Of a DNA stretch of 35,950 nucleotides, positions 27,471 through 35,830 are shown in pieces. The notes beneath the pieces were generated by a model that saw nothing but the letters and a program-made list of their open reading frames with translations, had not been told where the DNA came from and did not search any database. The position numbers and the translations under genes are program-made. Every line of letters starts with the position of its first letter. Position 1 is the first letter of the stretch. This DNA comes from Gammaproteobacteria bacterium (GTDB lineage Bacteria; Pseudomonadota; Gammaproteobacteria; Steroidobacterales; Steroidobacteraceae), in the NCBI GenBank assembly GCA_016874295.1, contig VGUH01000002.1:138344-174293 (forward strand), in the 5' to 3' direction.

Positions 27471-27850
27471 CGCCGAGCCCTCGTCCGCGCGGCGGGCGCG
27501 CGCCGGCGCGCCGGCCGGCGTGCGCGCTTCGCGAGCGCGACCGCGAGCGCTTCGCGCGCCCAGGCGGCGAGCTCCTCGGGATCCTCGAGCACGTCTGCCG
27601 GCACCTGCCAGTAGGCCATCACCTGCTCGGGCCGGTCCGGAAACGGGCAGAAGGGCTTCGAGCCCGCCCGCTCATAGCGCGCGCGATTCGAATCGCCGGT
27701 CTTGAAGTACAGCGTATCGTCGTCGATCAGCGCGAAGAACAGCCCGTCGAGGTAGAGACCGACGCCGCCGAACATCGCGCGCGGCGTCACGCGCCCCGCC
27801 GGGGCGAGCTGCTCGAGGACGAAGTCGCGGAAGTCGTCGCTGACGGCCAT
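27467..27850 (-). CDS. TfoX N-terminal domain protein with arginine-rich tail
   Basis: The 127-residue protein is a single TfoX_N domain: RAMFGGVGLYLDGLFFALI, DTLYFKTGDSNRARYE, PFCPFPDRPEQVMAYWQVP. Full-length TfoX/Sxy is the competence regulator, but the C-terminal TfoX domain is missing, as in many small family members of unknown role. The last 20 or so residues (KRARRPARRRAPAARTRARR) are strongly basic and unlike the rest. They could bind nucleic acid, or be a low-complexity extension favoured by GC-rich codons. It lies 9 bases after the deacetylase gene and overlaps the HD gene by TTGA. Confidence 0.88.
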   Translation of the reverse strand: MAVSDDFRDFVLEQLAPAGRVTPRAMFGGVGLYLDGLFFALIDDDTLYFKTGDSNRARYERAGSKPFCPFPDRPEQVMAYWQVPADVLEDPEELAAWAREALAVALAKRARRPARRRAPAARTRARR

Positions 27851-27859
27851 CCGCCTAGT

Positions 27860-28885
<1,026 letters not shown>

Positions 28886-28897
28886 GCGGCGTGCTCC

Positions 28898-29338
28898 TCA
28901 GGCGATGCGCGCGAGTGCGGCGTGGATCCGGTTGCCGAGATCCCGGTGCCGCTCCGGGTCGAAGGCCGGCGCCGCCTCCCAGTTGTAGGCCCAGGGCTGC
29001 GCCGTTCGCAGGCTCTCCGGTTCATCGTGGTAGCGCGGGATCACGTGCGCGTGCAGCGCGGGGTCGAGATTGCCGAACACCGCGTAGTTGATGCGCACCG
29101 CGCGCGTCACCGCGAGCACCGCATCGCCAAGCGCCGCCATGTCGGCCAGGAAGGCGGCGCGCTCCGCGCCCGCCAGCGCGTTCAGCGTCGGCACCACCGG
29201 GTCGGGCAGCAGCAGGCAGTAGCCGGGCAGCACCTGCGGGTTGCCGAGCACCGCCCAGCCCGACGCGAGCCGCGCGATGAAGGTCGGGTCCTCCCCGGCG
29301 CGCAGCAGGTCCACACGGCGATGAATTGCGGTCGTCAT
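28898..29338 (-). CDS. HIT-family nucleotide hydrolase/transferase
   Basis: The 146-residue protein has a HIT-like domain with FGNLDPALHAHVIPRYHDEP. The motif reads His-Ala-His-Val-Ile-Pro-Arg, so the first two histidines of H-x-H-x-H are present, including the nucleophile position, and the third is replaced. This variant is common in bacterial HIT proteins annotated as diadenosine-polyphosphate hydrolase-like; the substrate is not known. Near the N-terminus, LASGWAVLGNPQVLPGYCLLLP fits the family's strand pattern. The ATG shares ATGA with the waaA stop, so it is translated with Kdo transferase, for which I see no functional reason. Confidence 0.88.
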   Translation of the reverse strand: MTTAIHRRVDLLRAGEDPTFIARLASGWAVLGNPQVLPGYCLLLPDPVVPTLNALAGAERAAFLADMAALGDAVLAVTRAVRINYAVFGNLDPALHAHVIPRYHDEPESLRTAQPWAYNWEAAPAFDPERHRDLGNRIHAALARIA

Positions 29339-30594
29339 GCGAGCAGCGGGTCAATGAGCGTCAGTAGGCAGCCAAGCGCGCCGCGGTTCGCGTCGAGCAC
29401 GGCCCTACCGGCCGCGCCCATGAGCTTGCGCCGTTGCGCGTCGCCGAGCAGCGCCACGACGGCCTGCGCCAGTTGCCGCGTGTTCGCGACGATCCGCGCC
29501 GCTCCGGCGTGCACCAGGAGCTGGGCGATCTCCTCGCCGTTGAAGTTGTGCGGCCCGGTCAGCACCGGCCGACCCACCGAGGCCGGTTCGAGCAGGTTGT
29601 GGCCGCCGATCGGCACCAGGCTCCCGGCCACGAAGGCGACATCCGAGGCCGCATAGAACATCATGAGCTCGCCCATCGTGTCGCCGAGCAGCACGCACGT
29701 TTCCGGCCGGACCGCATCGCCACGGGACCGCAAGGCGGCGGTTTCGCGGCGCTTCGCCAGCAGGTCGCGCACCGGCTCGAAGCGCTGCGGGTGCCGCGGC
29801 ACGAGGATCAGGAGAGCATCCGGAAAGCGCGCCAGCACCTGGCGGTGCGCGTCCAGCACGATCGCCTCCTCGCCCTCGTGCGTGCTGCCCGCGACCCAGA
29901 CCGGGCGGCCGGCGAGGTTCTGCGCGCGCCAGTGCCGGCCACGCTCCTCGATGCCGGCCGGCGGCTGGAAGTCGAACTTGATGTTGCCGGTGACGTGCGT
30001 GTGCTCCAGCGCCGCGCCGATCGAGCGGAAGCGCTCCGCGTCCGCCTCGCTCTGCGCGGCGATGATGATGCCGCGCGAGAGGGTCCTGCGGAACAGGGAC
30101 ATCAGGCGCCGGTACTTGCCGATCGAGCGCGGCGAGACGCGCGCGCTCGCGAGCACCAGCGGCACTGACCGGCGCCCGCATTCGCCGTAGAGGTTCGGCC
30201 ACAGCTCCGTCTCGAGGATCATCGCGAGCCGCGGCTGCACCCGGTCGAAGAACCGTCGCACCGAGCCCGGCAGGTCGAAGGGCACGTAACGCAACAGCAC
30301 CGCATCGCCGAACAGGAGCCGTGCGCGCGCGGCGCCGGTCGGCGTCACGGTCGTGATCAGCACCCGGCAGGCCGGGTGGCGCCGGCGCAGCTCGCCGACC
30401 AGCGGCTGCGCGGCCTGCACCTCGCCCACCGACACCGCGTGCACCCAGATCACGGGGCCGGCGACCGCCGGCCCGAAACCGAAGCGTTCGGCGAGGCCGC
30501 CGCGGTAACTCGGGTCGCGCAGCCCGCGCCACAGCTGCACCAGGATCGCAAATGGCGCCGCAAGGTAGATGAGGACGTTGTAGAGCCAGGACAT
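29335..30594 (-). CDS. waaA: Kdo transferase WaaA
   Basis: WaaA adds Kdo from CMP-Kdo to lipid IVA at the inner membrane, starting the LPS core. The 419-residue product has an N-terminal membrane anchor (MSWLYNVLIYLAAPFAILVQ). The GT30 signatures follow: WVHAVSVGEVQAAQPLV, MILETELWPNL, NIKFDF, VAGSTHEGEE and PIGGHNLLEPASVGRPVLTG. It follows kdkA by 6 bases and overlaps the HIT gene by ATGA. A WaaA-KdkA pair often indicates an LPS with a single, phosphorylated Kdo, as in Haemophilus, but mono- versus bifunctionality cannot be read from sequence. Confidence 0.97.
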   Translation of the reverse strand: MSWLYNVLIYLAAPFAILVQLWRGLRDPSYRGGLAERFGFGPAVAGPVIWVHAVSVGEVQAAQPLVGELRRRHPACRVLITTVTPTGAARARLLFGDAVLLRYVPFDLPGSVRRFFDRVQPRLAMILETELWPNLYGECGRRSVPLVLASARVSPRSIGKYRRLMSLFRRTLSRGIIIAAQSEADAERFRSIGAALEHTHVTGNIKFDFQPPAGIEERGRHWRAQNLAGRPVWVAGSTHEGEEAIVLDAHRQVLARFPDALLILVPRHPQRFEPVRDLLAKRRETAALRSRGDAVRPETCVLLGDTMGELMMFYAASDVAFVAGSLVPIGGHNLLEPASVGRPVLTGPHNFNGEEIAQLLVHAGAARIVANTRQLAQAVVALLGDAQRRKLMGAAGRAVLDANRGALGCLLTLIDPLLA

Positions 30595-30600
30595 CGCGGG

Positions 30601-31299
30601 TCAGGCGTCGTGCGCGCGGCGCAGGATCTCGAAGCCCGACTGCCAGTCGTGCGGCCCCTTCCCGGATTTCGCGAGGCTGCGCGCCAAGCGGTCGAGCACG
30701 CGCCCGCGCCAGGCGCCGGGCTCCCGGATGCGGCCGCGGTCGAAGTCCAGCACCCAGACCTCGCCCTGCGTGCCGAGCATCACGTTGCGGCAGTTGAGGT
30801 CGGCGTGCTGCACGCCGGCGTCGTGGAAGCGTCTGAGGCAGCGGCCGATCTCGGCCCAGCGGGCCTCCGCCATCGGCCCTGCGGCGAGTACATCCTCCAT
30901 CGAGCGCGCGCCCGCGAGTCGTTCGGTGATGAGCTCCGCGCGGTACGCGAGCCCCGCGCGGCGGTAATGGCCTGCGACCGGGGGCGGCACCGGCAGGCCG
31001 AGCGAGCGCAGCACGTCGAGCAGGCGCAGTTCGCGGAACGAGCGCGTGCGCTCCTCGCCGAGCCACAGGTAGCGGTCACGCGCGAAGCGCGCCGCGAATC
31101 CGCCGCGCAGGTAGCGCCGCAGCACCCAGCTGCGGGCGTCATCCTCGATCAGCTGCACCGAGCCGCGGCCGGCGGCGAGCTCGCGGAGCGCCCCCCGCGC
31201 GCGCCAGTGGTCCGGCTCGAAGATGCGCGCATCCGGCTCCCCCACGCGCCGGGGATCGTAGAGGATCGCGCCGCGGTCGATGGCCTGCCGCTCGAGCAT
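30601..31299 (-). CDS. kdkA: Kdo kinase KdkA
   Basis: KdkA phosphorylates O-4 of the lipid A-linked Kdo, using ATP on the cytoplasmic face. The 232-residue product has the protein-kinase-like fold with SWVLRRYLRGG near the ATP site, RSFRELRLLDVL, the catalytic loop HADLNCRNVML (Asp167) and the metal-binding DFDRGR (residues 185-190). It lies between the zinc-finger gene and waaA with gaps of 6 bases on each side, as expected for an LPS inner-core pair. Confidence 0.95.
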   Translation of the reverse strand: MLERQAIDRGAILYDPRRVGEPDARIFEPDHWRARGALRELAAGRGSVQLIEDDARSWVLRRYLRGGFAARFARDRYLWLGEERTRSFRELRLLDVLRSLGLPVPPPVAGHYRRAGLAYRAELITERLAGARSMEDVLAAGPMAEARWAEIGRCLRRFHDAGVQHADLNCRNVMLGTQGEVWVLDFDRGRIREPGAWRGRVLDRLARSLAKSGKGPHDWQSGFEILRRAHDA

Positions 31300-31305
31300 C
31301 GGCGG

Positions 31306-31500
31306 TCAGCGGGCGAGGACGTACTCGGCGCTGCAGTACGGGCACTTCGCGAAGCCCGTCTGCTCGATCGGCAGGTAGACGCGGGGGTGGCTGTTCCACA
31401 GCGACATGGCGGGCATCGGGCAGGCGAGCGGCAGGTCCGCCGCGGTCACGTCGTAGCGCGCGCGCGCATTCGGCGGCTGCAAGGGGCTCTCGGTGGGCAT
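31306..31500 (-). CDS. CHCC-type zinc-finger protein
   Basis: This 64-residue protein has a single CHCC zinc finger of the type shared with the mitochondrial complex I subunit NDUFS6. The likely ligands are Cys27 in LACPMPAMSLWNSHP, His38, and Cys53 and Cys56 in AKCPYCSAEYVL. The preceding residues are disordered-looking. The bacterial role is unknown. It starts with ATG, six bases after a perfect TATAAT that contains the glnE stop codon, and there is no Shine-Dalgarno sequence. It could therefore head a leaderless transcript through kdkA and waaA. Confidence 0.9.
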   Translation of the reverse strand: MPTESPLQPPNARARYDVTAADLPLACPMPAMSLWNSHPRVYLPIEQTGFAKCPYCSAEYVLAR

Positions 31501-31506
31501 CGCCTG

Positions 31507-31512
31507 ATTATA
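31507..31512 (-). promoter_or_regulatory. Candidate -10 box (TATAAT) six bases before the zinc-finger gene
   Basis: On the minus strand an exact TATAAT includes the TAA stop of glnE and ends six bases before the ATG of the zinc-finger gene. The spacing is identical to that at the cyclase-family gene. No -35 match is visible. It could provide an internal promoter for the kdkA-waaA section of the run. Confidence 0.45.
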
Positions 31513-34333
31513 CGGGCTCGGGGTCGGCGCCCGCGACCATCACGCGGTCCCAGACCGCGGCGACCCCGGCGCGCATCGCCGCGAACTCGCCCGCGTCCGC
31601 GAGCGCGGGGCGCTGCTCCAGCGACAGGTGATGGGCCGCGCTGCGGTACGCCCGGTAGGCGTCCACGAGCCGGTCGATCACCCGGTGATCCACGAGGGCC
31701 GCCGAGCCCACCGACTCGAGATGGCGGATCGTGTCCGCGAACTCGGCGAGCGGCGGGTGCGTATGCACGTGCCGGAGCACCCAGTACTGCGCCAGGAACT
31801 CGATGTCCGCGATCCCGCCGCGGTCGTGCTTGAGGTCGAACCGGCCGTCGTGCTGCCGGCCGTGCTCGGCGCGCATGCGCTCGCGCATCGCGAGGACGTC
31901 CTCGCGCAGCGTGGCCCGCTTCACCGCCTCGACCAGCACCGCGCGGCGGATGGCGGCGTATCGGGCGCCGAGCGTCGCGTCGCCCGCCACCCAGCGCGAG
32001 TGCAGCAGCGCCTGGTGCTCGTAGGTCCAGGCCTCGCGCCGCTGGTACGCCTCGAACGCGTCGATCTGCGTGAAGGCGAGACCGCCCTTGCCGGAGGGAC
32101 GCAGCCGCACGTCGACTTCATACAGGCGGCCGGCCGGCGTGTGCACCGTCAGGACGTGCACGAGGCGCTGCGCGAGGCGCAGGAAGAACACCGCGTTGTC
32201 CACCGATTTCGGTCGCGCGGTCTGCTGGTTTCTGCCCGCCGAGTCGTGCAGGAAAACGAGATCGAGGTCCGAGGCATAGCCGAGCTCCATGCCGCCGAGC
32301 TTTCCGTAGCCCGCGATGCCGACCCGCGGCGTGCGCACTCCGCCCCCGTCCTCGTAGCGCGGCTCGCCGTATTGCAGGGCCGTGTGGCGCCAGGCGATCG
32401 CCAGGGCCTGCTCGACGATCAGCTCCGCGACGTCGGTCAGCCGGTCGCTCACCTGCATGAGCGGCAGCCGGCCGGTGAGGTCCTGCAGCGCGATGCGGAA
32501 GGTCGCTGCGCGCCGGAAATGACGCAGCGCGTCGAGGCGCTGCTCCTCGTCGTCGCCCGCGTGTCCGAGCCGCGCGGCGAGCTCGGCCGCGAACTGCGCG
32601 CGGTCCGGCAGCGTCTCGAACACGCGCGCGTCCAGCAGCTCGTCGAGCAGCAGCGGGTGCGCGGCCACTTGCCGCGCGAGGTACTCGCCCATGCGGCAGG
32701 CCTCGACCAGGCGCTCGAGCGCCTGGGCGTTCTCGTTGAGCAGCGCGAGGTAGGCCGTGCGCCCGCCAATCGCCTCGACGATGCCGAGGAGGCGCGCCAG
32801 CAGCGGCCGTCCGCCCGTGTCCGTGCCCGCCTCCGCGCGCGCGACGGCCGCGAGCATGCGCGGCACGAGCACCACGAGCCGCCGGCGCCCGAAGGAGTCG
32901 AGCCGGCGGAAGTACGCCGACTGGCGCAGCTCGTAGAGGAGACGCGCCGCGGCCGGCGCATCGGCGAGACCGAAGCGAGCGACGTCTTCGACCACACGCT
33001 CGAGCGCGGGCTCGTCCATCCACAGCGATTCGAGACCGCCGCCAGCCGCGGCGTCGGGCCCGCCACCGCGGCCGAGCACCACGGCGTCGAAGTGAGCCGT
33101 GACGCGGCGCCGGTATCCGTCGAGCGCGGCCGCGAACGGCACCCAGGCGTCAAAGCCCATCGCGGCGGCGAGCCGCCCGCGGCCCGCGGCGTCTTCCGGC
33201 AGGGTGTGCTCCTGCGCGTCCGCCGCCATCTGCAGGCGGTTCTCGACGCGGCGCAGGAAGGCGTACGACTCGGCGAGTTCCGCGACCGTCTCCGGCGCGA
33301 GCAGCTTCGCGCCCGCGAGCCGCGGCAGCGCCGCGAGCAGCGACGGCGTCTGCAGCGCCGGCTCGGTGCCGCCGCGGATCAGCTGCTGCGACTGCACGAT
33401 GAACTCGATCTCGCGGATGCCGCCCGGGCCGAGCTTCACGTTGCCCTGGAGTTCACGGCGCTCGACCTCGCGCGCGATCATCGCCTTCATCTCGCGCAGG
33501 CTCTCGTACACGCCGAAATCAAGGTAGCGCCGGTACACGAACGGGCGCACGACGTCGGCGTAGAGCGCGCGGTAGCGCCCGCTGCCCATGATCGCGCGCG
33601 CCTTGACCCAGGCGTAGCGCTCCCAGTCACGGCCGTGCTGCTGCAGGTAGCCCTCGAAGGCCGCGAAGTTCATCGCCAGCGGCCCCGGCTCGCCGAGCGG
33701 CCGGAGGCGCATGTCCACGCGATACACGAAGCCCTCGGCGGTGCGCACGTCCAGCAGGCGGATCAGCGACTGGCCGAGCCGCGTGAAGTACTCCTCGTTC
33801 GCGACCGGACGCGGGCCGTCGGTCTCGCCGCCCTCCGGGAACAGGAACACGAGGTCGATGTCCGAGGAGAAATTGAGCTCGCCGCCGCCGAGCTTGCCCA
33901 TGCCGATGACGAGGAGTTCCTGCGCCTCGCCCGCCGCCGAGCGCGGCGTGCCGTAGCGCCGGGCGAGCGCGCGCTCCGCGAAGGCGCGGGCGGCGACGAT
34001 GGCGGCATCGGCGAGCGCGGAGGTCTCCTCCATCGTCTCGGTGAGCAGCGCGAGGCCGGTGAGGTCGCGCCAGGCGATGCGCACCAGTTCCCGTCGGCGC
34101 AGGCGCCGCAGGGCGTCCATGAATCCGGTCTCGTCGCCGGCCGCGATCCCGGCGACCTGCGCCGTGATCTCGCCGGGCATCCGTGCCCGCTCGAGTTCAC
34201 CCGAGTCCGCAAGGCCGGGCAGGAGCGCCGGATCGCGCGCCGCCGCCTCGGCGACGAAGCCGCTCGCGGAAAATACCGCCGCCCGCCGCGCTTCCAGCGC
34301 GGGCGGCAGCGCGGCGCCGGGCATCGCCTGCAT
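31508..34333 (-). CDS. glnE: Bifunctional glutamine synthetase adenylyltransferase/deadenylase GlnE
   Basis: GlnE attaches AMP to, or removes it from, glutamine synthetase in response to PII and glutamine. The 941-residue product has the full two-domain layout. The N-terminal deadenylase nucleotidyltransferase domain carries GMGKLGGGELNFSSDIDL (residues 144-161). The C-terminal adenylyltransferase domain carries GYGKLGGMELGYASDLDL at about 640-665. A GlnD-PII-type helical region follows each (for example KLGPGGIREIEFIVQ and KHDRGGIADIEFLAQ). Length matches the family. The TAA stop lies inside TATAAT just before the zinc-finger gene. It is divergent from the M23 peptidase across 32 bases. Confidence 0.97.
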   Translation of the reverse strand: MQAMPGAALPPALEARRAAVFSASGFVAEAAARDPALLPGLADSGELERARMPGEITAQVAGIAAGDETGFMDALRRLRRRELVRIAWRDLTGLALLTETMEETSALADAAIVAARAFAERALARRYGTPRSAAGEAQELLVIGMGKLGGGELNFSSDIDLVFLFPEGGETDGPRPVANEEYFTRLGQSLIRLLDVRTAEGFVYRVDMRLRPLGEPGPLAMNFAAFEGYLQQHGRDWERYAWVKARAIMGSGRYRALYADVVRPFVYRRYLDFGVYESLREMKAMIAREVERRELQGNVKLGPGGIREIEFIVQSQQLIRGGTEPALQTPSLLAALPRLAGAKLLAPETVAELAESYAFLRRVENRLQMAADAQEHTLPEDAAGRGRLAAAMGFDAWVPFAAALDGYRRRVTAHFDAVVLGRGGGPDAAAGGGLESLWMDEPALERVVEDVARFGLADAPAAARLLYELRQSAYFRRLDSFGRRRLVVLVPRMLAAVARAEAGTDTGGRPLLARLLGIVEAIGGRTAYLALLNENAQALERLVEACRMGEYLARQVAAHPLLLDELLDARVFETLPDRAQFAAELAARLGHAGDDEEQRLDALRHFRRAATFRIALQDLTGRLPLMQVSDRLTDVAELIVEQALAIAWRHTALQYGEPRYEDGGGVRTPRVGIAGYGKLGGMELGYASDLDLVFLHDSAGRNQQTARPKSVDNAVFFLRLAQRLVHVLTVHTPAGRLYEVDVRLRPSGKGGLAFTQIDAFEAYQRREAWTYEHQALLHSRWVAGDATLGARYAAIRRAVLVEAVKRATLREDVLAMRERMRAEHGRQHDGRFDLKHDRGGIADIEFLAQYWVLRHVHTHPPLAEFADTIRHLESVGSAALVDHRVIDRLVDAYRAYRSAAHHLSLEQRPALADAGEFAAMRAGVAAVWDRVMVAGADPEPV

Positions 34334-34365
34334 TCAGGACGGTCCTCGACCGGAACGGAACGCCA

Positions 34366-35184
34366 ATGGTAACGTCCGGCACCGTGGTTGCCCTGCTCTT
34401 TCTCGCCGCCGCTGCAAGCCTTCTCCCGCAGGCGTCGGCGGTACCTGGCGGCGTGGTCGCGGTGCCGATCGATGCGCCGGCGGACGCACGCCCGGTCGCG
34501 ACGCTCGACGGCGCGCGCACGATGGTGCTGCGCGACGGGGACCGCTGGCTCGCCATCGTCGGCATCCCGCTCGACACGAAGCCCGGACGCCTGGAATTGG
34601 TCGTGGGCCAGGGCGGCAAGGTCACGCGCATCGGCTTCGACGTCGCCGCCAAGCAGTACGACGTCCAGAAGCTCAAGGTGGCGCCGAGCCAGGTGAACCT
34701 GTCCAAGGCCGATCTCGAGCGCACCGAGCGCGAGCGCACGAAGATCCGCGCAGCACTCAGAACCTACACGGACCGCCTGCCGGAAACGCTGCGGCTGCAG
34801 CCGCCCGTGCCGGGCGAGCGCTCGAGCTCCTATGGCCTGCGGCGCTTCTTCAATGACCAGCCGCGCAGCCCCCACACGGGCATGGACATCGCCGCGCCCG
34901 CCGGCACGCCGATCGCGGCGCCGGCGGCCGGCACGGTCGTCGACGCCGGCGACTATTTCTTCAACGGCAACACGGTCGTCCTCGACCACGGATCCGGGCT
35001 GGTGACCATGTACTGCCACCTGAGCCGCACGGACGTGAAGCCGGGCGACGCCGTCGCCGCCGGCGATACCCTCGGCGCGGTGGGCGCCACCGGACGCGTG
35101 ACCGGGCCGCACCTGCACTTCGGCGTGACGCTGAACGGCACGATGGTGGACCCGGCGCTGTTCCTGCCAGCCAGCCCGCCGTGA
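34366..35184 (+). CDS. Secreted M23/LytM-family metallopeptidase
   Basis: The 272-residue precursor has a signal peptide ending near ASA (residue 25). A beta-rich N-terminal domain follows at about residues 30-100, then a charged helical linker (NLSKADLERTERERTKIRAA). The LytM domain covers about 155-265 and is complete: His170 and Asp174 in HTGMD, and His249-x-His251 in HLHFG, with His218 nearby. It should be an active zinc endopeptidase on peptidoglycan cross-links, unlike degenerate EnvC/NlpD activators. ATG at 34366 has only a weak purine-rich upstream sequence. Its stop shares GTGA with the truncated nnrS gene. Confidence 0.93.
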   Translation: MVTSGTVVALLFLAAAASLLPQASAVPGGVVAVPIDAPADARPVATLDGARTMVLRDGDRWLAIVGIPLDTKPGRLELVVGQGGKVTRIGFDVAAKQYDVQKLKVAPSQVNLSKADLERTERERTKIRAALRTYTDRLPETLRLQPPVPGERSSSYGLRRFFNDQPRSPHTGMDIAAPAGTPIAAPAAGTVVDAGDYFFNGNTVVLDHGSGLVTMYCHLSRTDVKPGDAVAAGDTLGAVGATGRVTGPHLHFGVTLNGTMVDPALFLPASPP

Positions 35185-35786
35185 GAGCGGCGCGCTTCGT
35201 GTTGTTCGCCTATGGCTTCCGCCCGTTCTTCCTGGCCGCGGGCCTGTACGCGATCATCGCCGTCGGCGCCTGGATCTCGTTCCTCGCCGCCGGGCTGGCG
35301 CCGTTCGGCGCGCTTCCGGCGCGGCTCTGGCATGGTCACGAGATGCTGTTCGGCTTCGTCGGCGCAGCCGTCGCCGGATTCCTGCTGACTGCGGTGCCGA
35401 GCTGGACCGGTTCGCGCGGCTTCGCGGGCCCGCCGCTCGTGCTGCTCGCAGCGCTGTGGCTGATCGGGCGGATCGCCTTCGCCGCCGCGGCGTGGCTGCC
35501 GTGGGCCGTGATCGCCGCCGCCGAGCTCGGCTTTCTGCCGCTGCTCGCCTTCCTGATCGGCCGCTCGCTGATCCGTGAGCGCAACCGCAACTTCCCGATG
35601 CTCCTGATCGTCGCCGCCCTGTGGCTCATCGATGCCTGGTGCCTGTGGGCGCTGGCGGCCGGGGACGACAGGCAGGCGGGCCTCGCGCTGCGCACCGGCA
35701 TCGGTGTCATGCTGCTGCTCGTCACCGTCATCGGCGGGCGCATCGTGCCGGCCTTCAATCGGCAGTTTAAATTGTTGACAACTTGA
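35181..35786 (+). pseudogene. nnrS: NnrS-family membrane protein, truncated at its midpoint
   Basis: NnrS proteins are heme- and copper-containing membrane proteins linked to nitric-oxide stress, usually about 390-400 residues with twelve helices. This frame begins with GTG (RAARFVLFAYGFRPFFLAAG, then WHGHEMLFGFVGAAVAGFLLTAVP), a good NnrS start, and runs through about six helices to GGRIVPAFNR. There the family would continue with about 190 more residues. Instead it meets FKLLTT and a stop in AT-rich DNA, followed by an IS3 orfA fragment. The break lies near 35760-35770. It is probably non-functional, unless the second half lies beyond the element. Confidence 0.85.
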
Positions 35787-35824
35787 GGAAAATCAAAGGC
35801 ATAAGGGGGGTGTACGGCGTCTGT
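35764..35824. other. AT-rich junction between the nnrS remnant and the IS3 fragment
   Basis: About 60 bases of clearly lower G+C separate NnrS homology from transposase homology. They contain the inverted repeat TTGTTGACAA (35772-35781), which includes a perfect TTGACA (35775-35780). CATAAG follows after 19 bases and could serve as a weak -10, reading rightward. I see no recognisable protein here. It could be the terminus of an element or the residue of a deletion; I cannot find a matching inverted repeat inside the window. Confidence 0.5.
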
Positions 35825-35830
35825 ACGGCG
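35811..35830 (+). repeat. Two direct copies of TGTACGGCG, 11 bases apart
   Basis: TGTACGGCG occurs at 35811-35819 and again at 35822-35830. The second copy lies exactly where transposase homology ends. Such a short repeat at a breakpoint could be a footprint of illegitimate recombination, or part of a terminal repeat. Confidence 0.5.

Noticed and set aside
28898-29338. Possible assignment of the HIT protein as a specific Ap4A hydrolase acting with ApaH
   Set aside because: The third histidine of the HIT motif is replaced and the genes are 13 kb apart on opposite strands, so the evidence supports only the superfamily.
31628-34372. A 914-codon open frame on the plus strand, antisense to glnE
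   Set aside because: It is rich in Arg, Ala, His and Glu with no domain signature and mirrors the glnE codons. GC-rich coding DNA keeps the opposite frame open. GlnE has full family motifs on the other strand.
35336-35824. Continuation of the OrfA frame leftward through the junction and antisense to nnrS
   Set aside because: Transposase homology ends at SEARR near 35825. The rest is the complement of NnrS coding sequence.
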